NCBI GenBank assembly: GCA_964542315.1
Contig: CAZIUA010000002.1
Span: 8,339 to 72,338 of the forward strand
DNA: 64,000 bases
DNA from: UBA11524 sp964542315
GTDB lineage: Bacteria > Bacillota > Clostridia > Christensenellales > Aristaeellaceae
Direction: 5' to 3'
Shown here: one piece after another, positions 51,460-58,562 of the stretch
Position numbering within the stretch: the first letter of the stretch is position 1
How the letters are laid out: the number at the start of each line of letters is the position of its first letter
Position numbers and translations under genes: made by a program
The notes under the pieces: model-generated
Database searches by the model: none
What the model was told of the DNA's origin: nothing
What the model saw: only the letters and a program-made list of their open reading frames with translations

Positions 51460-54400
51460 ATGTGGACGACCCAGCAGCTTCAGGCCATCGATGCAGAAAA
51501 TAATACGATCCTCGTCAGCGCCGCGGCGGGCTCCGGCAAAACGGCCGTGCTCGTCGAGCGCATCGTGCAACTCATTCGCGGCGGATTTCACCTGGACAGG
51601 ATGCTGATCGTGACCTTCACCAAGGCCGCGGCGTCCGAAATGCGTCAGCGCCTGAACCGCCGCCTCATCCATGAGGCCCAGGCCGCCCCGCAGATGTTCA
51701 GCCGCGCGCTGGATGAGCTGGAGTCCACCGAGATCTCCACCATTCACGCGTTCTGTCAGAAAGTGCTGCGCAATCATTTCCAGGCGGTCGGAATCGACCC
51801 CATGGTGCGACCCTGCGACGACCAAATGCGCGCCGCCCTCTTTGATGAAGCCTGGCTGGATGCATTCAATGCACTGTTGACCGTTGAAACCAACGATGAT
51901 TTCGCTGATCTTGCTATGGCGTGGGATCAGCCGCGTCTAAAGGACATGACCGCGCAGCTGTATGACTTCCTCATGTCGCTGCCGAAACCGTTTGCGTGGC
52001 TGGATGAGCAGGTCGAACGCATCGAAAATAAGCCGTACACCGAGCAAATGTGGTACAAAGTGCAGCTTTCCCATGCGGAATTGAAGTTGCAGGGTGTGCG
52101 GACACTGCTCGACGCCTTGGAGCGCATGCTGGATGAGCCCAATGCGGTGCCGGAAAAGGCAGAGACTCTTCAGCAGGATCGCGAGGTATGCGAGCCATTG
52201 TTTCACGTGAAACAATCCGATGTACAGGGGATGCTGGACACGCTGCGGTATTTCAGCCTGCCGCGCGCGAAGTCTTTCCGCGGGCTTTCGCCGGAATGCA
52301 AGGAATGGAACGACCGCTATAACGAGACGCGCAAGAAAATCCCGCCCATCGTCAAGGAACTCTGCGAAGAATTGGACCTCGATGAAGCGCAGATCGACAC
52401 AGAATTCGCCATGATGGCGCGGCATTTGCGCGGTCTGGCGGCGCTGACGAAGGTCACCCACAACAATTTCCTGCAAAAAAAGGCTGAAAAGCACCTCATC
52501 GATTTCGCAGACATGGAGCAATTTACCATGCAGGTGCTCTCAGACCCGGAGATTCGCCGCCAGATGCAGGCGGAATACGACCACATCTTCGTGGATGAAT
52601 GCCAGGATGTCAGCCAGGTGCAGGATGCGATCCTCCAGGCGATCCATAATGAAAACAACATCATGTTCATGGTCGGCGACGTGAAGCAGTCCATCTATCG
52701 CTTCAGAAAGGCCGATCCGACATTGTTTTTGCATCGCTTGCGCACCTATTCGGACGATGTGGACGCCCCATGCAGGCGCATCATCCTCCAGAAGAACTTC
52801 CGCAGCCGTGCGAATGTGCTGGAGGCCACCAACGAGGTGTTCCGGACGGTCATGCGGCCAACGGTGACCGAGCTGACCTACAGCGAGACGGATGAACTGA
52901 CCTGCGGGCGCGAGACCGAGAATGATCCGCAGGTCGAGATGCATCTGCTGGACATTGAGCCCGGTGAGGACGGCGAAAAGGTCGAAGTCCTCAATGCAGA
53001 GGCGGAAGTGGTCATCCAGCGCGTGAAAGAACTGCTTGAAACCGATTTCAATGACGGAAAGACCACCCGAAAGTACACCTACCGCGACATGGTGATCCTC
53101 CTGTCCGCCGCATCGAACACCGCGCCGAAGCTCGTGGAGCTGCTGGGGCAGGCGGGCATCCCCGTGTTCTACGATGGCGCGGCATCCTATTATGACCTGC
53201 CTGAGGTGCGCTCGGTCAAGGAATTGCTGGCGGTCATCGACAATCCCATGCAGGATCTGCCCTTGCTCGCCACGCTGAAACTGGCACCGTTTTCCATGTC
53301 GGAGGCGGAATTGGCGCAGATCCGCATGCAAAAGACTGGCCGGGACGTGCCGTTCTATGAGGCTTTCGACGCGGCCTGTGAAGGGGAGGATGCCCTGGGC
53401 GAAAAGTGTCGCGGCATCCGCAAACAGCTGGCGGATTGGCGCTTCCAGGCGGAGACCATGCGCCTGTCGGACTTCGTGTGGCACATCATGCAGGACAGCG
53501 GCCTGTATGCCTGCGTCGGTGCGCTGCCGCAGGGGGAGCTGCGGCAGGCGAATCTGCGGATGCTGTATCAGCGCGCGCAGGCCTTCGAGCAGGATGGTGG
53601 CGAGACGCTGTCGGACTTCCTGCGCATGGCGGAACAGCAATCCGCCGGGGATGACAGGATGTCCGCCAAAATGCTGGGCGAAAACGAGAACTTGCTGCGT
53701 ATCATGACCATGCATAAATCCAAAGGATTGGAGTTCCCCGTGGTGTTCTGCATGCAGATGAGCGGCGCCCTGCACAAGCCCTATCGCGGCGAATTGCTGA
53801 TGCACACCGCGCTGGGACTGGCGATGCCCTATGTCAACCAGGAGCTGCGTATCAAGCGAAAGACCGTGATGGATGCGGCCTTCAAGGTGCAGCGTGAGCT
53901 GGATGAAAAGGCGGAACGCGCGCGCCTGCTCTATGTGGCGATGACGCGCGCCCGCGAGCGGCTGATCATGGTCGGCTGCTGCAAAAAGAAGACGCAGGAA
54001 GCGTGGTCTTTGGGGACGAACGATTACGCCGTATGGAACGCGCGCAGCATGACGGACTGGATTATGCTGGCGTTGGATAAGAATATCCACAAGTTATCCA
54101 CAAGTTCTGCACAGGCTCAAACCCCATGGAATATCCGTCTTTGGAGCGATCTGCAGGGCGTGGCTGTGGATACTGCTGTGGATAAAGTGTGCACAGCGGA
54201 TCAGCTCCTGTGCGATATGCAGATGCCGGCCAGTGAGGCCTTCGCCCATTGGGCGTGGCAGAAGGCGCCTTCCGCCACGCCGGTGAAGACCTCCGTCAGT
54301 GCCATCGCCAAGCGCCAGGCCACGAAGGATCCCATGCCGCTGACGGATCAGGAGGAAGAGCCGGAGACTAAGCGCGTGCAGGAGGAAATCGTCGCGCCGC

Positions 54401-54957
54401 TGCGCATGTCCGACCTGCCCAGCCGCCCGGCCTTCATGGAAGAGCACCACATCACCGGCGCTGAACGCGGCACGCTGACCCACCGCGCGCTGAGCCTGAT
54501 CCCGCTGGAGCAGATGCGCCAGGCGGAAGACCTGGAAGGCTGCGTCCGCGAAGCGATGCAGCAGCTCGCCGACCGCGAGATCTTCACCTATCAGGAGCTG
54601 ATGGTCATGGATCAGCATGGCATCGCAGGCTTCTTCCGGGGCGAACTGGGCCAGCGGATGCTCCGCAGCGGCAATGTCCGCCGTGAATGGGCGTTCAACC
54701 TGGTCATGGAGGGCTCTGGCACGCTGCTGCAGGGCGTGATCGACTGCGCCTTTGAGGAGGACGGCGAATGGGTGCTGGTGGACTACAAGACGGACCGCAT
54801 CGCCGATGAAGACGCCTTCGTGGCGCGGTATCAGCTGCAGCTGGCATGGTATGCGCGCGCGCTGGAGACCATCACCGGCAAACGGGTGAAGGAGAAGTAC
54901 CTGTACGCGATCGGGAAGGCGAAAGTCTACCCCATGGAAACGGATTGTTTCACGTGA
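51460..54957 (+). CDS. addA: ATP-dependent helicase/nuclease subunit A
   Basis: A 1165-residue UvrD-like helicase with a C-terminal RecB nuclease domain. ATG 51460 (MWTTQQLQAIDAENN) follows AGAGGAGG; the ORF extends upstream without an SD. Motif I is SAAAGSGKT (residues 20-28), motif Ia is IVTFTKAAASEMRQR, motif II is FVDECQDVSQVQ near 378, later motifs include GDVKQSIYRFRKADP and MTMHKSKGLEFPVVF, and the nuclease core is WVLVDYKTDRI near 1105. It partners AddB for end resection and Chi recognition, but addB is not adjacent. Two parS sites and a DnaA-box cluster lie inside or at the end of this gene. Confidence 0.95.
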   Translation: MWTTQQLQAIDAENNTILVSAAAGSGKTAVLVERIVQLIRGGFHLDRMLIVTFTKAAASEMRQRLNRRLIHEAQAAPQMFSRALDELESTEISTIHAFCQKVLRNHFQAVGIDPMVRPCDDQMRAALFDEAWLDAFNALLTVETNDDFADLAMAWDQPRLKDMTAQLYDFLMSLPKPFAWLDEQVERIENKPYTEQMWYKVQLSHAELKLQGVRTLLDALERMLDEPNAVPEKAETLQQDREVCEPLFHVKQSDVQGMLDTLRYFSLPRAKSFRGLSPECKEWNDRYNETRKKIPPIVKELCEELDLDEAQIDTEFAMMARHLRGLAALTKVTHNNFLQKKAEKHLIDFADMEQFTMQVLSDPEIRRQMQAEYDHIFVDECQDVSQVQDAILQAIHNENNIMFMVGDVKQSIYRFRKADPTLFLHRLRTYSDDVDAPCRRIILQKNFRSRANVLEATNEVFRTVMRPTVTELTYSETDELTCGRETENDPQVEMHLLDIEPGEDGEKVEVLNAEAEVVIQRVKELLETDFNDGKTTRKYTYRDMVILLSAASNTAPKLVELLGQAGIPVFYDGAASYYDLPEVRSVKELLAVIDNPMQDLPLLATLKLAPFSMSEAELAQIRMQKTGRDVPFYEAFDAACEGEDALGEKCRGIRKQLADWRFQAETMRLSDFVWHIMQDSGLYACVGALPQGELRQANLRMLYQRAQAFEQDGGETLSDFLRMAEQQSAGDDRMSAKMLGENENLLRIMTMHKSKGLEFPVVFCMQMSGALHKPYRGELLMHTALGLAMPYVNQELRIKRKTVMDAAFKVQRELDEKAERARLLYVAMTRARERLIMVGCCKKKTQEAWSLGTNDYAVWNARSMTDWIMLALDKNIHKLSTSSAQAQTPWNIRLWSDLQGVAVDTAVDKVCTADQLLCDMQMPASEAFAHWAWQKAPSATPVKTSVSAIAKRQATKDPMPLTDQEEEPETKRVQEEIVAPLRMSDLPSRPAFMEEHHITGAERGTLTHRALSLIPLEQMRQAEDLEGCVREAMQQLADREIFTYQELMVMDQHGIAGFFRGELGQRMLRSGNVRREWAFNLVMEGSGTLLQGVIDCAFEEDGEWVLVDYKTDRIADEDAFVARYQLQLAWYARALETITGKRVKEKYLYAIGKAKVYPMETDCFT
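52199..52214. promoter_or_regulatory. parS site 3, inside addA
   Basis: TGTTTCACGTGAAACA in the addA coding region, read as LFHVKQ. An exact site in coding sequence means the protein sequence tolerates it. Confidence 0.95.
54083..54185. other. DnaA-box-like cluster within addA
   Basis: ATATCCACA (54083), TTATCCACA (54094, perfect) and TTCTGCACA (54105) are spaced exactly 11 bp apart. About 60 bp later TGTGGATAC (54165) and TGTGGATAA (54177, perfect) occur in the opposite orientation. Confidence 0.6.
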
Positions 54958-54961
54958 AACA
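54946..54961. promoter_or_regulatory. parS site 4, at the addA stop codon
   Basis: TGTTTCACGTGAAACA; the TGA stop of addA (54955-54957) lies inside the palindrome. Confidence 0.95.
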
Positions 54962-55099
54962 GATGTGAAATGCATACGCAAAAGTGGCGGCAAATGTCGT
55001 GAAACAACGAAAAATGGCATCGAAGTGGTTTTTCAATGTGAAAAAGACGTGATTTTCGCTGAAAAGATGGGTTTCAATGCGCAGAATCAGCCCATTTAT

Positions 55100-55128
55100 T
55101 TGACAAACGGGGGAAAACGTGGCATAAT
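55100..55128 (+). promoter_or_regulatory. Promoter of the metallo-hydrolase gene
   Basis: TTGACA (55100-55105), 17 bp, CATAAT (55123-55128). Confidence 0.85.
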
Positions 55129-55217
55129 ACATATATGCGGGCCAATGCCGAACCGCCCCTATGTTTGCCATGCGGACGGCGTAATCCAACCCACAGCCAT
55201 TCGGAGGGGATCCATCG

Positions 55218-56090
55218 ATGAACAGGACGTTGAATGTCACGTATTATCATCACAGCGGGTTTTCCGTCGCCAGCGGCGATATCCTGCTCGTGTTTGATTA
55301 CTGGCGCGGAAGGTCCAACCGCTTTCCTGAGGAACTGGGCGTCACGCCGGAGATGCTCACCCGCTATAATGAGGTGTATGTCTTCATCAGCCATGAGCAT
55401 GAGGACCATTATGACGGCGTGGTCTACACCTGGGATCAGTATGCCCCGGTGACCTATATCATCGCGGATGATCTGCCGGAAAAGGCGCGCGGGATCCGCA
55501 TGAAAAAGGGCGATGAAACGGTTTTCTCCGACCGGCTGAAGGTCAAGGCCTATGGCTCCACCGACAGCGGCGTGTCCTTCCTGGTCACGCTGGACGGGCT
55601 GAATTTCTTCCACGCGGGCGACCTGAACTTCTGGCACTGGCGCGAGGTATCCAATGCGCGGCAAATCCAGGAGGCGGATGAGGATTTCCGCGGCGAAGTG
55701 GCTGATCTGCAGGGCGTGGACATCGATGTGGCGTTCTTCCCGGTGGATCCGCGGCTCGGTCTGCTCTTCGATGCGGGCGTGAATTACTTCATCCTGACGG
55801 TGAAGCCGCGCCTGCTGCTGCCGATGCACTTCTGGGGCCGGTCGGACGTGATCGTCGAATTCGCCCGCCGTAGCCGCACGCGCGAGACCGAGATCGTCGC
55901 GCTGACCAATCCCGGTCAGGGGCTCCGCCTGGATGTGGAGGAGGACGGCTTCATGAACATCAGCATGCTGCAGGCCCCCGTGCTGCCTGAAAAGCCTGCT
56001 GGCGGCGCGGAAGAGGTCAGCCTCGCCGGATATGAGGGCGCAGACCCCTTCCACGAGACCGATCTGCCCGTGGAGAGCATCAATGCATAA
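55218..56090 (+). CDS. MBL-fold metal-dependent hydrolase (UlaG-like)
   Basis: A 290-residue protein with the metallo-beta-lactamase signature SHEHEDHYDG (H59, H61, D63, H64). Later metal ligands are in NFFHAGDLNFWHW and LLPMHFWGRSD. The start MNRTLNVTYYHHSGFSV resembles the UlaG-like L-ascorbate-6-P lactonase/DUF branch. The tail after about residue 245 is family-variable. It is cytoplasmic, of unknown substrate. ATG 55218 follows GGAGGGG. It is monocistronic. Confidence 0.85.
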   Translation: MNRTLNVTYYHHSGFSVASGDILLVFDYWRGRSNRFPEELGVTPEMLTRYNEVYVFISHEHEDHYDGVVYTWDQYAPVTYIIADDLPEKARGIRMKKGDETVFSDRLKVKAYGSTDSGVSFLVTLDGLNFFHAGDLNFWHWREVSNARQIQEADEDFRGEVADLQGVDIDVAFFPVDPRLGLLFDAGVNYFILTVKPRLLLPMHFWGRSDVIVEFARRSRTRETEIVALTNPGQGLRLDVEEDGFMNISMLQAPVLPEKPAGGAEEVSLAGYEGADPFHETDLPVESINA

Positions 56091-56106
56091 TTTGCAAGGA
56101 TGCAGC

Positions 56107-56135
56107 TTGACATAATCCCTGTCCTATCGTATCAT
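56107..56135 (+). promoter_or_regulatory. Promoter of the DUF1858 gene
   Basis: TTGACA (56107-56112), 17 bp, TATCAT (56130-56135). Confidence 0.85.
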
Positions 56136-56184
56136 AATAGATGGCGGACAAGTCGAATTCGTCCGCAGAAAGAAGGATATTCAG

Positions 56185-56397
56185 ATGATCCATAAGGATA
56201 TGACCGTTGGCGAAGTGCTGCGCTCCTGCGCGGAAGATGCCCTCGAAGACGTGGTGCGCGTGTTCAACGATATGGGCATGCATTGCCTCTTCTGCCCCCA
56301 TTCCACCGCTGAAACCATCGAGCAGGCCGCCATGGTCCACGGCAACGATGTGGATACCCTCGTCGCGCAGCTGAATGAGGTCTATCTGGAAAAGTAA
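56185..56397 (+). CDS. DUF1858 domain protein
   Basis: A 70-residue single-domain protein (MIHKDMTVGEVLRSCAEDAL, MGMHCLFCPHSTAETIEQAA, HGNDVDTLVAQLN). It matches the small DUF1858 family, whose CxxC is here CLFC and which often occurs beside hybrid-cluster or ScdA/RIC-type proteins. A role in redox or metal-cluster sensing is suspected for the family, not shown. It has its own promoter and terminator. Confidence 0.92.
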   Translation: MIHKDMTVGEVLRSCAEDALEDVVRVFNDMGMHCLFCPHSTAETIEQAAMVHGNDVDTLVAQLNEVYLEK

Positions 56398-56406
56398 GCC
56401 CGTAAG

Positions 56407-56443
56407 GAGCTCCAACCTGTGCATGCGCCGGTGGAGCTCTTTT
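56407..56443 (+). terminator. Intrinsic terminator of the DUF1858 gene
   Basis: GAGCTCCA (56407-56414) pairs with TGGAGCTC (56432-56439), followed by TTTTCTG. Confidence 0.88.
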
Positions 56444-56519
56444 CTGTAAAAACGGCGCAAAGCCTTGATTTGACCGGGTTTGCAGGGTTTTGGGCGGTGA
56501 AAAAAGCATACACACCGCG

Positions 56520-56680
56520 TGTGGATAACCCTGTGGACATTGTGGAAAAGTCAGTGTGGATATCCACCAGGAAACTGTGGATAATGTGGATAACTCTGTG
56601 GACAAGTGGGGAAAACCCTGTGCAGAACGTGGATAAGCATGTGGAGAATCCCCCTGAGGTGAGCAAATGGTTGTGCATAA
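56520..56680 (+). other. Dense array of same-orientation DnaA-box-like sequences (candidate oriC or DnaA-titrating site)
   Basis: Within 161 bp, 11 TGTGG-A-type 9-mers occur, all in the same direction: 56520 TGTGGATAA, 56532 TGTGGACAT, 56541 TGTGGAAAA, 56555 TGTGGATAT, 56576 TGTGGATAA, 56585 TGTGGATAA, 56597 TGTGGACAA, 56619 TGTGCAGAA, 56628 CGTGGATAA, 56640 TGTGGAGAA, 56672 TGTGCATAA. Three are exact complements of TTATCCACA and one of TTATGCACA. Start positions 56576/56585/56597 and 56619/56628/56640 repeat with an exact 43-bp shift. The last box lies in the start region of the next gene. Confidence 0.8.
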
Positions 56681-57128
56681 CGAAGGCCAGGCCCTGTGTG
56701 TGGCTGTGGAAATGGAACGGCGCGCCATCCGCGTGTATGAGCGTGCGCTGATGCTGGCGACGGAGCCGGCGGTCGTGGCGGGGATCCGGGAGATCCTCGG
56801 GGACGAAAGGGAACACCTGCGCCGATTCAGCAAGATGCGCGCGATGTATCCCGTCGCGGCGGAAGAGGAGAAGCTGCTCATCTCCGCCATGGCGGCGGAA
56901 GTGCTCTTCGCCGGCGGTGTGATGGAGATGAAGCGCGAGCAGGCGCTGACGACGCTGATCGGGCTGTACCGCTATGCGGCGGAAAGCGAGGCTGATGCGG
57001 TGGAGACCTACGGCCGATTCGCGGAAAGCTGCAGCGATGCGCGCGTGCATGATGCGTTCATGTCCATCGTGCATGAGGAAAGCCGTCACCTGACAGAGCT
57101 GACGGAAAAGTTCAAGAGACTGGAATAA
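56667..57128 (+). CDS. Rubrerythrin-like ferritin-fold protein
   Basis: A 153-residue four-helix protein with a diiron-site pattern: EMERRAIRVYERAL, GDEREHLRRF, SEADAVETYGRFAE and VHEESRHLTEL give the expected ExxH/E ligands. There is no C-terminal rubredoxin domain, so it is the short ferritin-like class. It is probably involved in peroxide or oxygen tolerance of an anaerobe. ATG 56667 follows GAGGTGAGCAA; the DnaA-box array ends in its 5' part. Confidence 0.82.
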   Translation: MVVHNEGQALCVAVEMERRAIRVYERALMLATEPAVVAGIREILGDEREHLRRFSKMRAMYPVAAEEEKLLISAMAAEVLFAGGVMEMKREQALTTLIGLYRYAAESEADAVETYGRFAESCSDARVHDAFMSIVHEESRHLTELTEKFKRLE

Positions 57129-57155
57129 CGCGCGGGCAAAAGCAAAAATGGGTAC

Positions 57156-57183
57156 AAAAAAGTGGCATTCCGCCACTTTTTTT
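57156..57183. terminator. Bidirectional terminator
   Basis: A6-GTGGC (57156-57166) pairs with GCCAC-T7 (57172-57183). It separates the convergent rubrerythrin and mntP genes. A near copy of this element is at about 63.28 kb. Confidence 0.88.
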
Positions 57184-57185
57184 GT

Positions 57186-57746
57186 TTACAGCACGCCCAG
57201 GCCTTCCAGCAGGATTTTCACGCCCAGACCCACCAGCACGATGCCGCCCACCAGCTCCGCCTTGTTCTTGTACTTCGTGCCGAAGAGGTTGCCCACCTTC
57301 AGGCCGATGGGGGAGAGGATGGCGGTCGTGGCGGCGATCAGCGGTGCCGCGATGAGGATGTTCGCATCGGAGAGCTTCAGCGTGACGCCCATGGCCAGCG
57401 CATCGATGGACGTCGCCACCGCCAGGGTCAGCATGGTCATGAAGGAGAAGGAATCATCCACCTTCTCCTCGTCATTCTCGAAGGCCTCGCGGATCATGTT
57501 GCCGCCGATGAGCACCAGCAGCGCCATGGCGATCCAGTGGCTGACAGAGGTGATCAGCGATGCGAAGAGGCTCGTCAGCACGAAGCCCAGCAGCGGCATG
57601 AGGCCCTGGAAACCGCCGAACCATCCGCCGACAGCCAGGCATTGCTTCGGCGTGACCTTCTTGACCGACAGGCCCTTGCAGATGGACACCGCGAAGGCAT
57701 CCATGCTCATGCTGACGGCGATGAGCAGCAGTTCAACAAAATTCAT
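57186..57746 (-). CDS. mntP: Manganese efflux pump MntP
   Basis: A 186-residue protein with six transmembrane helices in two inverted repeats. Each half carries the acidic motif: SMSMDAFAVSICKG and ATSIDALAMGVTLK. It exports Mn2+ when in excess. ATG 57746 (MNFVELLLIAVS) follows AAGGAGG; the ORF extension of six codons reads through the SD. Upstream lies a yybP-ykoY-type riboswitch with terminator, the standard manganese control of this gene. Confidence 0.94.
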   Translation of the reverse strand: MNFVELLLIAVSMSMDAFAVSICKGLSVKKVTPKQCLAVGGWFGGFQGLMPLLGFVLTSLFASLITSVSHWIAMALLVLIGGNMIREAFENDEEKVDDSFSFMTMLTLAVATSIDALAMGVTLKLSDANILIAAPLIAATTAILSPIGLKVGNLFGTKYKNKAELVGGIVLVGLGVKILLEGLGVL

Positions 57747-57780
57747 GGGGGGATCCTCCTTCACAAAAGGGTATGCACAG

Positions 57781-57952
57781 AAAAACGAGACTTCGCCCGT
57801 TTTTTCCGCGCGGCGGATCTGATCCGCAGGGACAGAAAAACACGGGTAAGTCTCGTCATGTTTGCATCATTCGGATACAGGACGAAGCCAGGGGAAATTC
57901 CCCATTATGTTGACTTCGCCGCGCAGGGGAAACTGCGCTGACTACTCCCTTA
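57781..57952 (-). promoter_or_regulatory. yybP-ykoY manganese riboswitch with terminator platform
   Basis: On the minus strand the leader begins GGGAGTAG (ending at about 57945), followed by a paired arm, then AGTCAACAT, and closes with GACGAGACTTACCC (57857-57844), all typical of the Mn2+ aptamer. The 3' arm ACGAGACTTACCCGT can pair with ACGGGCGAAGTCTCGT (57800-57785), which is followed by TTTTTCTG. That gives a terminator that competes with the aptamer. Mn2+ binding would prevent the terminator and turn on mntP. A promoter is upstream: TTGACT (57993-57988), 18 bp, TACACT (57969-57964). Confidence 0.82.
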
Positions 57953-58153
57953 CTCAACGAAAAGTGTAGCATGGCACTTAATGGTTAGTCAATGCTAATC
58001 TGCGCTTTGTATCGTCCTTGTTTTTTCGTGTGACGAATGATGTCGGTCTGCGAAGAAAATGGATTTTATTGCAGGAAAAATCCTTCTTTTGGTGAATAAC
58101 AATCATTAAGAGAAGTCCCTTTCCTAAAAATCCCATACATAGGAGGACGGTAT

Positions 58154-58480
58154 ATGGAATCGAGAATGATCATCAACGACCTGCGGAAATTGGGTATTGG
58201 GCGCCAATATCTGGGATATAACATCACGATCATGGCCGTGCGCATGGTGATGAACGATGAAAATCGCCTGCTGTGCATCAAACAGGGCGTTTTTGTGCCG
58301 CTTTCGAAGCAGCAGCAGTGCGACTGGCGGACGATCGAGCGTAATATACGAACGATCATTCATCGGGCGTGGTGCGTCAATCAGGAGTACCTCAGCGAGC
58401 TGGCAGGTTATCCGCTGCACCATGAGCCGACGGTGACGGAATTCGTGGAGATCCTCTCCGCGCACACGCTGCGGCAGTGA
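58154..58480 (+). CDS. Stand-alone Spo0A C-terminal effector domain protein
   Basis: A 108-residue protein. MIINDLRKLGIGRQYLGYNI, MAVRMVMNDENRL, FVPLSKQQQCDWRTIERNIRT and IIHRAWCVNQEYLSEL follow the Spo0A_C DNA-binding domain, including the recognition helix region with R-T-I-E-R-N-I-R. No receiver domain precedes it, so it cannot be phosphorylated like Spo0A. ATG 58154 follows TAGGAGGACGG. It could bind 0A boxes constitutively or antagonise Spo0A. It is monocistronic. Confidence 0.75.
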   Translation: MESRMIINDLRKLGIGRQYLGYNITIMAVRMVMNDENRLLCIKQGVFVPLSKQQQCDWRTIERNIRTIIHRAWCVNQEYLSELAGYPLHHEPTVTEFVEILSAHTLRQ

Positions 58481-58488
58481 CGGGGCGG

Positions 58489-58517
58489 TTTACAACGGGG
58501 GCGGAATGCGCTATAAT
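58489..58517 (+). promoter_or_regulatory. Promoter of the pseudo-protease/chromate transporter operon
   Basis: TTTACA (58489-58494), 17 bp, TATAAT (58512-58517). Confidence 0.8.
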
Positions 58518-58562
58518 CAAGGGCAGATGATGACTACAAGCCTTGATAAAGGAGGCGCTCCT

